Assembly (NCBI GenBank): GCA_023101725.1
Contig: JALJCO010001220.1
Location: 186,001-250,000, forward strand
Source: Atherinomorus stipes
Lineage: Eukaryota; Chordata; Actinopteri; Atheriniformes; Atherinidae
Length of the DNA: 64,000 bases
Direction of reading: 5' to 3'
This document shows, one piece after another, positions 23,601-37,254 of the stretch. Made by a program: the position numbers and the translations under genes. The notes below the pieces were generated by a model that was not told where the DNA came from, made no database searches, and saw only the letters and a list, made by a program, of their open reading frames with translations. Positions within the stretch are counted from its first letter, which is position 1, and every line of letters begins with the position of its first letter.

Positions 23601-25580
23601 GTTTCTGATAAATGAAAAAGTTTCAGACTTGCCTTAAAAACTCAAACACTCTCAGGATGATATGAATACCCCTTTTGGAATGAATGTGCTCGAAACTCAC
23701 AAATCACAATATGTTATGTGAACATTATCTCTCCAAAGACCAACCCTGATAAAGTAAAGCAGAACAAAATTAGACAAAAGTTTATCTCTAAAATGGCTAT
23801 TTTGGCCTAGTTTGGCCATCTGCTCTCAACTTCCCCCAAATTGGAGGACCTGCAGGTTACAAAAGGTTAATGATAAATAAGAACAGATCTATTCTCAATC
23901 ATTGGCTGCGGTAGCCAAGAATTGCTTTGATCCAGAAATAAAAATATGCAGCAGTTGTTTTTTCTCCATCTAATTATTGTATTTATCTGATTCAGAAACC
24001 ACATCGAGAATACTGTAAGGCATTCTGCTGATGAACTCACTCTAGAAGTATTTACACCCTTGACTTCAAAATGGCCTTGCCCATAATGTGCAACACAGTC
24101 CACAATTGCATCATGCCTCCCGATTCACGGGCTGGCTGTGTAAACCTTGATGTGTTATGGTGCCCCACCTAATGCACTTTGAAACACTTCGTCACTGGTG
24201 AGTCAGTTCGTGAAACTAATGTATAATGTGGAGCTGTGGATGTTGCTGAAACATGTTTACACTGCATTCAATAACTGAAGTGGAATTCCACTGAATCAAA
24301 AGAATGGAAATTAACCAGCAAAGACTGGAGGCACATCAAATGCACCACCCCTCTACTCCTCCCCCCAGAGAAAGGTATTCACAACATTCCTGAGCACAAG
24401 AGAGTGAGATTGAAATACAAAGAGATTCAATGTGAAGCCCCTCATATTTATGTGGACACAAATATTTGCATGAAAACATGAATGTGTACCAATCAATCAT
24501 CACCAAAACCCACTGTTTAAAGTGCAAAGCCTTAAACAATACATCTCAAAGAGGCACTTTACAGAACCAGTTTTTTAGATGTTAAGTCTGTATGTGCGCT
24601 TTACTCACACACATCACTTTCCTTTGCACATAATGTTGCATTACACTGCAATAATATCCCACTTCTCCCTCTCAGTAAGCAGTTCAGCCCTCAATCATTA
24701 TCACAGCTTGAGCACATCCTGCTGTTAGGACTGTGGAGGCCATGCTGTAAGGAAGCACCATGCAATTAATACCAAACATGTCATCACATGACACAATTTC
24801 TCCCCCCAGTCTCATGTAAGGAGCCATGTGCAACTTTGTTGGTGTTATGAAGTAATATTGGCCTTGATTGATGAGGGAAAGTACAAATTCACTGACTGCC
24901 GCAGTAACTTGCAGGTCATGGGAGAATTCACATATCTGCACATGCGCATGCACACGTATTAAAAGATTTAATCTGTTTTAAAGGGCCTTCCTCTTTGTGG
25001 GCACAGGCATACTTTATTCTTACCAAAGCAGAGTAGGATTTGCAGTCCTCCTTAAAAAAGTGTGCGAGCACTTCCACCCCAGAAGTTAATCCTTATTTTA
25101 TATAACGTGCTCCTTTCATGCTGACATTTACAACAAAAGGAAAATACAACAGAGAAAAAAATTAAATTAGTGGGATGTTTGTTTGATTTGCTGGGAAAAT
25201 CCCAAGATGTTTCCTGCCTTGTGAAAAAAAAAAGCACTTTTTTATGTTTCATGATGATATAAAAAAAAAAAACCTGCTTCCTACCAGAATGAAATATGAG
25301 ATAAACATTACTCTAAATGAACAACAACACAATATTTTCTTGAGTTCAATATCAATTTAACAAAAACTAACGCAAAACATAGAAGCAGTGTGGAAGGAAT
25401 TAACGACATGATTCAATAACTTAACCGTCTTTATACCAAATAACCTGAAGCAATCATATTCTGCAAAATGCTGTCACTACTTTGCATTGTCATAAAAAAC
25501 TTTGGCTCACTTATGACAATGTTGTTTTCTTTAGCCAAGCTTAATTGTTTATCAGAAAGTCTCACGTTTGACTGTTGAAT
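20663..25580. other. Non-coding stretch
   Basis: AT-rich DNA with poly-A runs at about 21099-21113 and 22474-22495. Short open frames on both strands show no domain. I see no exon or clear transposon here. Confidence 0.55.
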
Positions 25581-25589
25581 ATTTTGTTG

Positions 25590-26505
25590 TACAATAGAGT
25601 TCATTGTTCACTCAGTGATTCCAAGAAATTCAAACTCTTATGGATGCGAAACAAGCCCAGATCATCACTCCTCCACCACCATGCTTGACAGTTGATTTGA
25701 GACGTTGGTACTGATATACTTTGTTTGGTTTCTGCAAAACATGATGCTGTGCATGACATCTTATTATGTCCCAAATACATTGTTCTCTTATTGTTTGCTA
25801 GGTATTGCAAATCTAAGCCCCGCTCCCATTTTCTTTTCTAGGCTTTTGCCTGCCACCCATCCAAGCCATAATTTTTCAATCTTTTTTTGGCCCATTTTAT
25901 GTATATTGACTTTTCTAAGAACTTGAAATGTTCTTCTTGGGTGTTTTAACTTACAAAGAGACTAAAATTGCCCATAAAAAAACAATTCATAGTTATTAAG
26001 AGTCTTTAATAATTTTAAATGAAGCATTTTTTACAGTCTGACTTCTGCATTTTATTCATACGTCGTTGGCTGGTCACTCCAGCCTGGGACACCGTCCACT
26101 TCTAAACCGGATTAACTTGCACCGCTCCGCTTCCGAGATCGAGATGGTCTCTCGGTTCAGAGATGACTTTACTAGCATGATGTCCAGCACAACACTGGTG
26201 GATTCAGACATCACATTGGCTAAACCTTTGGATGTATTTATGGGACATTCATCGCGGGTAGATCAACAGCTGTGAAAGAGTTTTACCACTTGTAAATAAT
26301 CTTTCTCTTGGATTCTAAATTGTTTGGAAATAGTTTTATAATCCTTTCAGACTCATTGACAGCAACACTTCTCTAAGGTCATGGTTGATTTCTTTCATCT
26401 TAAGCATTGTGTTAGCCTTCACGTAATGCTTCTGACCAGTAAAATGCTAAAACATTTGTCGTTATAGAGGTGTCTACACTTGTTGATAATGACAAAACAT
26501 AAATC
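25590..26505 (-). pseudogene. Decayed Tc1/mariner-like transposase remnant
   Basis: Cut-and-paste transposase of the Tc1 group, read on the minus strand. Around 25830-25620 the conceptual frame contains the family string VKHGGGGVMIWAC, preceded by HHVLQKPNKVYQY-like sequence typical of fish Tc1 elements. The 26290-26500 part matches the N-terminal helix-turn-helix coding region by its characteristic layout (TTGTTTGGAAATAG, then ACAGCAACAC). Frames are broken by stops and indels, so it is inactive. A GC-richer block at about 26088-26280 interrupts it. Confidence 0.7.
26066..26275 (+). other. Unexplained GC-richer open frame inside the Tc1 remnant
   Basis: A 69-codon frame on the plus strand (MAGHSSLGHR to SSRVDQQL, stop at 26273-26275) lies within the minus-strand Tc1 remnant. 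Base composition is more balanced and CpGs are more frequent (for example CTCCGCTTCCGAGATCGAGA) than on either side. It is probably a fragment of another element inserted into the Tc1 copy. I do not recognise the protein and assign no function. Confidence 0.35.
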
Positions 26506-26509
26506 ATAA

Positions 26510-28730
26510 AGCATAAAAACTGACCTGACTGCTACTTGCTATTTTGATTTCAATGGAAGCAGGGTAAATGTTGACACAGTGTAATTCATCATGTGTTTTT
26601 GTTGTTGTAATTATGATATTTTTTCTTTTAGCTAATTTCAAGTTCTGGTAAGGACCCGATCTTTTTTTTTTTTGTCATGTCGTGATACATACAGTAAACT
26701 TAGAACCGAAAGTTGTCCTTTCATTTTTACCGTCAACAGTACTAAGGAGCAAATTGATATTGAAACTAATGAAAAATTCCCTCTGCACCATCTAACCTGG
26801 AAATGTGTAATTTCCTAAGAAACAGCTTTCTCATTTATGCCAGAGGGGATGTGGAGATAATTTCATTTTTACTTATTCCCTAAAAATCTGACTTTTTCAT
26901 GGACAGCAACACTTATTTGACCCATGACGCTGAAGTTTGCACTGATTACATGGGTCATCCTCTGACACCAGCCAAAACAGTGTGACACTCATGTGAGTGG
27001 GTGAGTAAGAGGAAAAATACTGACGCTGGAAACTGGAAGCTTGTTTTGTTTTGCATCATTTTACGTAAGAGCATCTCCGCTTAATGGTTTTGGTAAAAGC
27101 CTTTTTACGGGTCAAAAATAATCTTAGGGTTGATCCACCGAATCCTTTCACCTTGACTTCATTTTACTCATGCAAAAGAAAAGAAGGGGAAAAAAAATCC
27201 CACAAGACATGTTAGTAATACTGTGTTGTGTAATCTAATTGAAAACTTATTTCACTGTCTAAAATCTACTAATTTCCCCAGAGCTGAGAAACTAACACAA
27301 ACAGTTTGCCAAATAATTGCTGGAAATAACGTAAGACACAGGACAAGATGATATAAAGATATAAGATTTACAAATAAAATAGAGAAGAAAGCTGAACCCC
27401 CCCTGCAATCAATCCAGACACTTTTTAAAGGATCAAAAGTTTAAAAAATGTGATTAACAATACATTTTAAAAAATATAACTTAATCTAGTTAGTGTTAAA
27501 GCTTCGTTTGTACAGTAAGTAAGATCCACAAGAGAACTGAGGAGGAAAAATGGTCAGTAGTTTTTTATACATGTGAATGATAAGTTTTTAAAAAAAACAT
27601 TTATTTATTCATCCATTTCAATTTTAACTATACACAGCCCCAAAATAAATAAGATACTACATAATATATCAACATGAATGAAGGGAGCACGGAGAAGACA
27701 ATGTCTTATATTACATGCTCCTTACAGAAATACAAGACACTTCGGTGGAAAACCAAGCAGCAGTCTTTCCGCAGCCCATAAACAACTCTGATAATTTCCC
27801 CCTCCAAAACAATTTCTTTTACAGTTTCCCAATTACTTTAAACCTATACTGATTTGCAGAATTTACACAATTTGCAAATTACAAACATTGATAATTTTGA
27901 AGTAAAACTTTCTTGAACATATTTTTTAACTGATATATCATTGTGGATAATTTTAATGTAATTTATTTTAATGTAACTCCATAACTTGCTGCTTGTGATA
28001 AAACAAATGGATGGATGCAAGTCTGTAATTCTGTCTGGGAGGGTGAGTCCAGAGTCACTGAGAATGCTTTCAGACAGCCATTGTTCTGGTTCCGGCTCCA
28101 TTTTGGAGTCTCAGAACCTAAGTGCTTACTGGTGAACCAGCCGTTCACACCAGTGTAACCAGAATGAAAGTGGGTAGACTTTACTCCATAAGTAAATGTA
28201 AACAGCTTGGAGGTTTGGTTCTGAAAGTTGATGGTTAAGTCATCAGACTGGATTATAGCCTCTCACTTATATATCCCCAAGTAAGTAAGAAGGGTTGAAG
28301 AAGAGTTGTGTTAGGCAGTGCAAGTGCAAACAAGCTGAATAAGACTGCTCAGCTTTCTGAAGGGGAGAGTTGAATAGACTACCATGAAAAGTGGAAAAGA
28401 GAGAAAGAAATGAAGAAAAGAGAGAGAGAAAAAAAAACATGGATACACTTACACAGTCAACTGATGCTTCTACACAGAAACCCCTAAACAACATTCCAAG
28501 GTCTTTACTGGAAAACAAAACTAGCAACCCCCTACAGGAGGACCTGCAGGTGGCTTAAGCATCATAAGAGCATACATACACACAGAACTACGCAGAAAAG
28601 AGGTAAAGCCTAGTCAGCGCAATGGGAAGCAGCATCACAGTGTCATCATGCAGAATAAAGGGTCTTTATGGTGATGCAGTCATTCAGATGCAACCTCATC
28701 TTTACAAGGAGGAAGAAGCCTGCACGGCCC
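26510..28730. other. Non-coding stretch
   Basis: AT-rich, with no protein similarity recognised on either strand and no clear repeat borders. Confidence 0.5.
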
Positions 28731-28734
28731 GGGA

Positions 28735-29160
28735 CCCGTATATCACAGTTCATGTACAGGACAATTCAAAGCGCTTTACATAAAACATTAAAAGCATTAC
28801 AGTGTGATATAAAAGAAAAAACATAAAAAAAGTAAAAGAATAAAAAGTATGATTTGAAATTAGAAGCAAAATAGAGTACATCAGGTTTTAACGGAGACTG
28901 TGCAGATTTGAACTTTTTAACAAAATTGATGTAAATGCATCTGAGAACAGGTGGGTCTGTAACATGCATTTAAATAGCTTCAGCTGATCTGATGCTTTCT
29001 GGACATTGGTTCCACAGATGTGAAGCATAGAAGCTAAACGCAGCTTCTCCATGTCTGGTTCTGACTCTGGGAACGGATAAAAGACCGGATCTGTGGATCT
29101 GACTGATCTGTGCCCAAATCAAAGAACACAACTGATCAGTAACAGAGTTCAGATAATTAA
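28735..29160. repeat. Fish interspersed repeat
   Basis: Begins with a CAATTCAAAGCGCTTTACAT segment typical of the shared 3' region of fish retroposons in reverse. It continues with the CTGGACATTGGTTCCACAGA and GGTTCTGACTCTGGGAAC blocks that I associate with a common teleost repeat. No coding capacity. Class uncertain. Confidence 0.5.
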
Positions 29161-29604
29161 AGAGATCAAATTTTCCACTTATTAGTTTTCAGATGAACAA
29201 CATGACCCATCTTTATCTTCCCACCTGTGAGTAGATGCACCTCTGTGTTCAACTGGGGGAACATATATCAAAACAACATGAGTAGTTCCATTATTTCCAC
29301 AACACAAAGTGAGTTGATCTGTGATGTTAACGCAAAAAAGAAAATGGACCCAATGATGTAAAAATATAAAGAAAAAGTTTAAAAACAATCAGATATAACA
29401 GCATTATCTATGTGTCCCTGTAGGTCTACTCTTTTAATAACAGCTGTATGGATAACATTAAATTTCACATGGCCTCTATTCAAAACAGATTGCATACATA
29501 GTTGTAGAAGTGGGGTCCTTTCTATGAGCATGTCAGTCTTTCAAGGGACAACTGATCAAATTTTCCTGGATAATTTGCAGTTGTGAGCTAGATGCACATG
29601 CAAG

Positions 29605-29705
29605 TGGGATGGCTGTGGCTCAGAGCACTCGTCTCTCTGGCCCACATACCGAAGAGTCTCTTGGGAAGATAAAAGACCAAGATTGCCCAAAATCTTGATT
29701 TGTGC
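29605..29705 (+). repeat. Degenerate tRNA-derived SINE
   Basis: GGGATGGCTGTGGCTCAGAG resembles a tRNA-type A-box region. It is followed by CCACATACCGAAGAGTCTCT and TGGGAAGATAAAAGACC, the body motif of a widespread teleost SINE. The B-box is missing or decayed. Confidence 0.5.
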
Positions 29706-32700
29706 GTTCATCTCTCTTTGTGTTTGATGGATAAAAGTTCAACATTTCTAAAATAAGAATCACTGTGTGAATCTCAACAGTTACATGCAATTGTGGGTTA
29801 CCCCAAGGACCAATGTGAGAACCATAGTAAGCCAGAGCAATTTGGTGGTTGACCGCATCAATATCAAACAGAGGGCGAAACAGAGGAGGAAGGCAGGGTC
29901 ATAAAGTCAACATGCCTTATGAGTGATATTTCTTTTGCTCACTGCACTGCTGCCATCTAAAGAAAGAAAACTTACTGCAAAGAGTGAGATATGTTGATGG
30001 CCAACTTCAAAAACATACATATGTTTATACTGCAAGCCGTTTGACATTTGCCCTCCTAGCCGGGACTAATGCACCTTTGTTGTGCATTGAAGCAAAGAGG
30101 CAGCATGTAAGTCAGGCACTGCAGAACAGGACATTCTCATCACTGATGCTGCTGTCAGTCAGCAAATTCAGCTATACTGGCTTGTTGTGGGTTCGCACAT
30201 GGTGAGGCAGGGCTGAGTAGCCTCTGCTTGGCATGTGTGAATTATCAAAGGAGAACAGCGGCAGTTTAACAAAGGCAACTTTTCTCACAGTTTAGATATG
30301 ACTGATATGTGAAAATGACTTCTGGAACAGCCAGTGTATCTTCGGGTTTTATAAACATGGGGTAGAAAATCAACTTCAGGGACTCGAAATTACTGCTGGT
30401 TTAATTTTGAAATATCAACTGAATAAGTCATTTTTGAAAAGAGAAACATTATCTTTTAAGTATTTGCAAAAGTAATACCCAGCACTAGGTTAATTACTTC
30501 GTCTAAAACAGCTCCTGATGTACTAAAATCAGCAGCAGCAGCCTATGTTGGCATGGCAAGCAGTGATGCAGATTAACAGAGGTATTTTTCAGTTCAGAAA
30601 ATTGTTACAAAGTATGCAACTGTTACACTTTTGTTTGACACACACACACACACACACCAAAATCCATCCTTCAGTCTTATCTTCCAGAGATGTGTTGACC
30701 TACTTGGACATAAATGGAAGAGAACACCAACAGCATGGCTTCCTTAGGTCAGAATCATCTAAAGAAAACTGCCTGGTAGGGATGCAGTGTTACTCAAGGC
30801 CACTTCAATGGATTAGGTACCTGCTGAGAGAGGAAACTAAAGAAACATGATCATCTCTACTCACCTCTTCAGATGCCCTGAGGGCAAGACTCAGGGGTTG
30901 AAATACTGTCATGTCTTGTCTCTGTTTTCACAGAGAAGAATCAAAAGAGTGAAAGTGAAGATAGCAATTTCCTTCACGTGTTTGTCTTTTTGAACATGTG
31001 TACTTTGAGGGAACCAAGACAATATCCATCACTGTTACAGTAATTCCTCTTGACAGCACAGAAAACCCGTCCTTTAGGCATTTCCTATAAGTGTAAACAT
31101 AATATTTAAATGAAGACATATGGTACGTTTACATGTTTGTGTTTTTCTATAGTGCCAAGCCCTCTGGGACAATCTGCAAGTAAATGTGCAAATGTGTGAA
31201 TATTTTTGTGTGCTCATTCTTAAAACTACAAGCTTGGTTTGTTTTCTGGGCAGAGCTCCAAAGTGATGTTTGAAATCCACACAAGTTTACCACAAAACTT
31301 TGTTTGATCTCAAACACTGTCAAATCACACTAAACATGTAACAGATGTTAATCTATAGAAAACAATGCTGGAGAGAGAATACATGCATACAGTTAGTACA
31401 GAGTATCTATGATTGAAAGCAGAGGAACTTTGCAGTGTGTACGTGTCTGTATCCTCTTTCAGGTGGCTAAATTGCCTTGTCTTTGTTAGCACTGCTTGTT
31501 TCGCCGTGACTGAATCCACAGACTGGTAGTGAAACCCAACACTCGCTTGGGGAGAAAAGCCTTTCCCTAAACTCAGGCTTGATTTCTTTACGAGGTGCAG
31601 TGTCACACTAGGTGGGCCAGCACGCTGGGGAGTCTGCAAAACCTGACACTGAACACGCCAAAACCAGCCTCCGCCACTTAAATTTACTCAAAGAAATTAA
31701 GACGCTGTGTTTTCTCAGAGCAGGATGCCCCGAGTTTTAATACAGTGGATGTAAATCAAAGAGAGAAAAAAAGAGGTGAGGAGGGAAAGTGGAGTGGAAG
31801 AGACAAAGATGACCTCTGTTCATGAGGGAGGGTTATTTATGTGAACAAGGTGAGGGATCAGGCTGAGGTTATGAGAGGCTGATTTCTGGTGTTGACAAGA
31901 AACTTTGACATTTTGTGTAAAACTTGAGTTTTGCTAATGAATAAGAGATGTATTTTAGAAAGCTGCAGCTTCCCATGAGTATTTTCTGAGCTGCTCTGAT
32001 GATGTGCTGAACTCAGTGTTGATGTGGGAAATGGATTTTCATTATTGCAGCAGGAGGAAAGCGTTAATGTTACATGATTTGGACGCAACATCTCCTGTGA
32101 CCATCTGACACACAAGTGTATATGTTCTCATGTAAATTTTTTTCATGCCCTCTAGTCAACAGAGTAAATATTTTATTTATTTTCTTTTTATTTTCTTTTA
32201 TTTTTTTTTTTGACAACTTTACAAAATTGCATTGGTAGTTTTGATTAGTCCACAGGCTTTATTCACATGACTTTCTTTTTGATGGTAGATATATACTTTT
32301 AAATTCTTTTTTTTTAGGTTAAATGTAACATACTGTAAATACAATATTTTGTCAAATCTGATTTTTTCAAATCCAGTCCTAATCAGGATATTCAGGACTG
32401 TTTTGGATATGTAGCATGTTTTTCAAGAAGTTGGATGAAATCCTGAAGTGAGACAAACATCACAGTTCTGTGCCGGGGGAGACAAGATGTTGCAAGATCA
32501 AATCGAAACAACAACTTCAGAATCAATGCACATGCTAACATGCGCAGCATCCCTTTGTGAACACACATCATGCTGGGTGTGATGTCATGTCTTCTTCTAC
32601 AAATCAGGGCCTCTTCAGGACTGTTCACATAATCCAACTGTTTAAGGCAATAATTTCATGATGTCCACACATTTGCTTGAAAATTACAGTTAACATAATG

Positions 32701-35700
32701 GGAAAATAACTTTTCTGTGCTTGAGAGCATAAATGTCTCTGAAGTCACTTCAAATTGAAAAACCCCAAAAAACCACACCCTAGCTTTTTGTTTAAGGCTC
32801 ACTTTATCTAAAAATATGATGTTCAATGAGTTGTGCAGGTTCTTGGGTGCAAATTCAGGTGAGGCTGCATTCCCTCTGCCTCTGAAATGGGAAGTTCGAA
32901 TAAATAAATTAGCTAATAAACTCGTTAAATGTTTTATATCCCAATAAGGAAATTTAATTGTTCATTAGTTAGAAGTCGAAATTCTGTTTTCCAATTCGTC
33001 ACAGATCGCTCCACCAAATACAGCACAGCCATTACAGGAACACTGCGTCTCCACGCGAGCTGCTAAAAACTTACACAAAACACAGAAGAAAGAAATAAGA
33101 GCAAAGTCTAGACTTTATGAAGCTGATCTGTGATGGAAGGATTATGACTTAAGCTCTTAGTGGTGCCTTTAGACAGCGGTGAGAAAAATTTGATCTCCTC
33201 ATTGCCCCCTGTTTCAAGAAGCTTTAAGCTCAGCTCGCTCATCAGGGAGCCTTCTGAATCTCAAAACTGAGAGTACAGATACCACAATCTAACTTAAATA
33301 AATTATTTAAAAAATAATTTTAATAATGTTTGATGTCTGAGGATGCTAATCTTATTTGGTGGATATCATCCTCATCAGTTCTGAATCTAATGAAGGTTTT
33401 TGCAGGAGGAAGACTTGTGAAAATCTGCAACTCAACAGTGCTGCCATAAAATACACTTTAAGCATCGCCTGTCTTTAATTCTACCATATCTTTGGGGGAG
33501 GTACTGAACTGCATAATGTATGAATGTGTTGTGAAAATGCAATGAATACATGATGGGAAAAAAAATCACACTGGAATAATTCCACACTCTGTGATGGGGT
33601 ATTTTGTCTGAATAAGTGACACTTACCAAAATCCAGTATTTTTTTATGCAGCAAATATAAGTCTCCTCAAATGATATGTAGATACGGGTCAAATCTTTTC
33701 TTGGAAATTTGTCAGAAATAGAGGAGGAGCACTGCTGAGACTGTATGTTGTCTGAGCTTGGAATGTTGTATACCTTTTAAGATTAATACCCACTAAATAT
33801 TTTGCAGTGATAGAGTTCAGAGTGTGTGATGTTAGGAAATGTGCTGCTTATCCTCATTCAGTCAGGAATACTGTAGCTGCAACAAAACACGATCAAATAC
33901 ATGATAAAAGCTTTTCTTTGTGGGCCACAGAGGGTTAAACATCACTCTCATATTTTCCATATTTGAAATCCCCTTTAACACTTCCACCATATCAATTTTC
34001 TCATTTTACATCTCATTTAGCAGCCTCGATGTCCCAGCTGGCCTTTCATTTCCATTCAGCAAATATACTCTCACAGAAATTGCTGCTGTCAGTAAAACAC
34101 TAAATCTACAAACCTATCTTTTTTTTCCTCTTCATATCAGTTAAAATCACTGATTATCCTCAGTCTCATCTGGCTGCCAGACATGAAACAATATATGAAC
34201 CCATGTTCCCTTTCACCTTTCATGTGCTTTCTCCCTGAGGCAGCAGCTGTAAATCTGAGCAAACCTCTAACTGTCTTATCTGCTGTGTATACTGGTCGTC
34301 TCTGGTTAGCCCAGGCAGAGTTTTAATGAGGACACACACACCCTCACCGGCTCTGTGTGGTCTGCTTGCAGGCTTAACGATATAATACTGTGCTCTATAA
34401 ACCTAGTGAAAACCATATGATTATGTCTCTGCAGGGACAGTGAGGAGTAGATACTGACTTCTGCTATTGAGGCTGAAAAATCAGCTAAAGAAGACATTGC
34501 CATTATGAAACTGGAATGAGAAAAAGCAATTTCCTGTTTGTGAGGTCCTTGTGCCAGGGTTGCAAACTGCAGTATGGTCTACAAAGAGATGAAATCAGTG
34601 GGTCCATCAGCTGGTGTAAAACCCTTTCCTGTTACAGCCAATTACAGGCCAATAAGAATGGGCCACAGATGCTCCTTGCAGACACAAAGTTAAAGGGGTG
34701 GGTGTACATGTTCATTCAGTAAGAGTGAGAAAAGAATGATTCCAACTGTGGTTTTAAGACAGGGTATAATTATGACATCATCAGCTTAAGAAAGTGGAAA
34801 ACTTCACCCAATTTGTTGTCACTGCATATTGAGAGGATGTGACTATACAGTAGTTTGGAATTATCCACATCTGGTACAGTAGGTGACTTTGTTTTACCCT
34901 GCAGCCAGATGATATTATTGCTCAAGTGGAAATCTCCTGTGCTTCCTTTGTAAACCCACTAGATATAAGAAGTACCTACTTAGTATAAATTGGTCACAAT
35001 CAGGTGTGTAGGCCTCCCTGAATAAAGTCTGTGGGGTTTAAAACAAATTTTGGACATATTAGAGAAAGACATGTCTTGCTGGAAATGAAATTATTGACCA
35101 ATCTTTCAGTTTGGCCTGTGAGGTCTACAATGATGACATTTTCTGCAGTGTTAATGTCTCAGCCTACAGTATGATAGTTTTAGTATTCTTTTTATAATAT
35201 TTAGATGTTGCTTTTCTTTTCTTATTTAATTATATCGTGTACATTAGATATGGATTGTTGCGTCAATAACGGTAACCTGAGCTGCTGCCTGTCTTGGTTA
35301 GGGCACTCTTGGAAAATATATTTTAAATCTCAGAAGTTTACTTTGCCTGGGTTATGGAAAAATGCAAAGAGACATAATGTGAACACTCTTCTTTTATCAC
35401 AAATGAAAGCTGGGCTTTTCAAATATCCGGACTGACTATTCTTGCAACATCAAAGTTGTGATCCTTAAAAAGGAAAGAAAGTGACATGACAGGTAGCAGA
35501 CTGACCAAACAACATGCCTTGTTATTATTTCTTTTTTTGTTTTAAGACATTATTCTTAGATTTTCCTTTTATCTTGAACTTATTCAGTGACTTTAGCCCC
35601 CTTTTTTAAGCAAAAGTATTATGTAATATTAATTTCCAATAATTAAAAGTAAATCAGTTGAAGAGTTATAGAAGATGTTTCTTTTAACAGTTTTTGAAAT

Positions 35701-36360
35701 ATTTGGTAAAATTGGGTTCACTACTCCATAGGCTATGATTAATTAAAAGCTTTAGATATACAAATATCATTATACATCAGCTGAGAAAGTAATGGGGCTG
35801 AAAAAACATCCTCCAATCATCTCTGCATTCCCTAACTTTTTCATTTGTCTACTGGCTCATCAATCACTTTTACTATCGTAATAGGAACGGATAATAGGCG
35901 AGACTGATCAATGAGAGTGATTGACTGGCGAAAGTAACGCTGCGACCTGGAAGCTGTGTGCACTCGTCAGATGTTTGCAGGTAGCTAACATTATTCTGCT
36001 AGCAGCTAGCAACGTTCAGACAAAGACATTCCGTTTACTTGCGTTTGTGACATGATACCTGCTGTCTGCTAAACACCAGAGTGGCACGTTATTCTGTGGC
36101 CGAAGGAGGGAGCTGTGAATCTAGTGGGTTGGTCTTGTGCATGCGCATTATTCAAAAACTCGCTAAAAGTCTGCTTTCTGAAATGCCAAAACATCTTCTA
36201 TAGCGCCTTTAATTAGATGAATTGAAAATAGACTGTTGTACGGTAATGTTATACTATACTGGATATTTTATAATACTGTATATTCGGTGTGCAGATCTTT
36301 GAATTATATATATTTTTGTCAGTGTAATCTTTTTTTTGAGTCTTGATTAGGTTCATTTGC
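29705..36360. other. Non-coding stretch
   Basis: No host exon recognised. It contains the (CA)n tract at 30638-30658. The segment at about 35880-36210 has a CpG-richer, repeat-like character (CTAGCAGCTAGCAACG near 35999, GTGCATGCGCATTA near 36137) but lacks definable ends. Confidence 0.5.
30638..30658. repeat. (CA)n microsatellite
   Basis: About ten perfect CA units. Confidence 0.95.
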
Positions 36361-36368
36361 AACACATT

Positions 36369-36880
36369 TGGGCCTTTTCCATTGCAGCTGCAGAGGGCAC
36401 GGTACAGCACAATACAGCACCACACGCTAAAGACAACCAGGATGGTTTTTGTTTCCACACAGAAGAAGCACTACATGCAAGTGGAGTGGGTGGAGTAGGC
36501 GTGGTCGAGACTGCCGTGACGTGACATCACTGCCGTGCCACGCGGTGGTCAGTGAAGTAAAAACAACAATAGAGGCATTGGATGATATTGAGGTGTTACT
36601 GCTGTTGTTGTTTTCTCTGTGGCTTCTAGTCACCGAAAACAGAGCCAGATATTTTTAGACGAGGCGAGGCGAAACACGTATGAGGACAATTTCCTTTGAC
36701 CAATCAGTGGAGAGCTGTCAGGAACATCACGTTTTGTGTAGGTTCAGCACGGTTAGAGCTAGCTCTGAAACGGGTGCGGAAAAATGCAACGGCTCCTAAC
36801 GGGTTTTCCCAGAGGAAAAACAAATAAAGTGTGCCGTGCCATGTGGAAGGGTTACGAAAATGTGCAGTGGAAAAGGCCCA
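36369..36880. mobile_element. 512-bp MITE with TGGGCCTTTTCC termini
   Basis: The left end TGGGCCTTTTCCATTGCA and the right end TGCAGTGGAAAAGGCCCA are inverted repeats with one mismatch. The inside is non-coding, with internal echoes of GCACGGTACAGCAC and GTGCCGTGCC. The target duplication is not clear, so the superfamily (hAT or Harbinger type) is unresolved. Confidence 0.75.
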
Positions 36881-37034
36881 ACTGACAACTCGAACTTCAC
36901 AGAGGGGACTCCTGATTGTAGGTAACAGCTCTCTGACTCCTCTGCTTGTTGTCAAGTTCTGAACAATAACCCATCAATCTGACTCAGGTGGGTTCAAGCA
37001 GCAAAAGATCTAAAAAGAGTTCGTAGAATCCTGG

Positions 37035-37217
37035 TAGTCGAGGGCCCCAGTCCTGCAGGTTTTATTTTTTTCTTTGCTCCACACACCTGATTTAAATCAA
37101 ATGGATCCAACAGCTTATAAAGCTCCGCACGGTGACTCATCCATCTGAATCAGGTGTATTGGAGCAGGGAAACATCTTAAACTTGCGGGACAGCCCCCCA
37201 CGTGGACCAGGGTGCCA
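37035..37217. mobile_element. Fold-back MITE (hairpin repeat)
   Basis: The left half (GTCCTGCAGG, TTTGCTCCACACACCTGATT) and the right half (AATCAGGTGTATTGGAGCA, TTGCGGGACAG) are inverted copies. Their outer ends are GTCGAGGGCCCC and a diverged GTGGACCAGGG. This is a very common short hairpin repeat of fish genomes, next to CACCACTGATT. Confidence 0.7.
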
Positions 37218-37254
37218 CACCACTGATTTAAAAGCTGTGGGTGGGGTTTGGGGC

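Noticed and set aside
24684..24953. 89-codon minus-strand frame with balanced composition
   Set aside because: No recognisable family, start context or splice partners; kept only as unexplained non-coding sequence.
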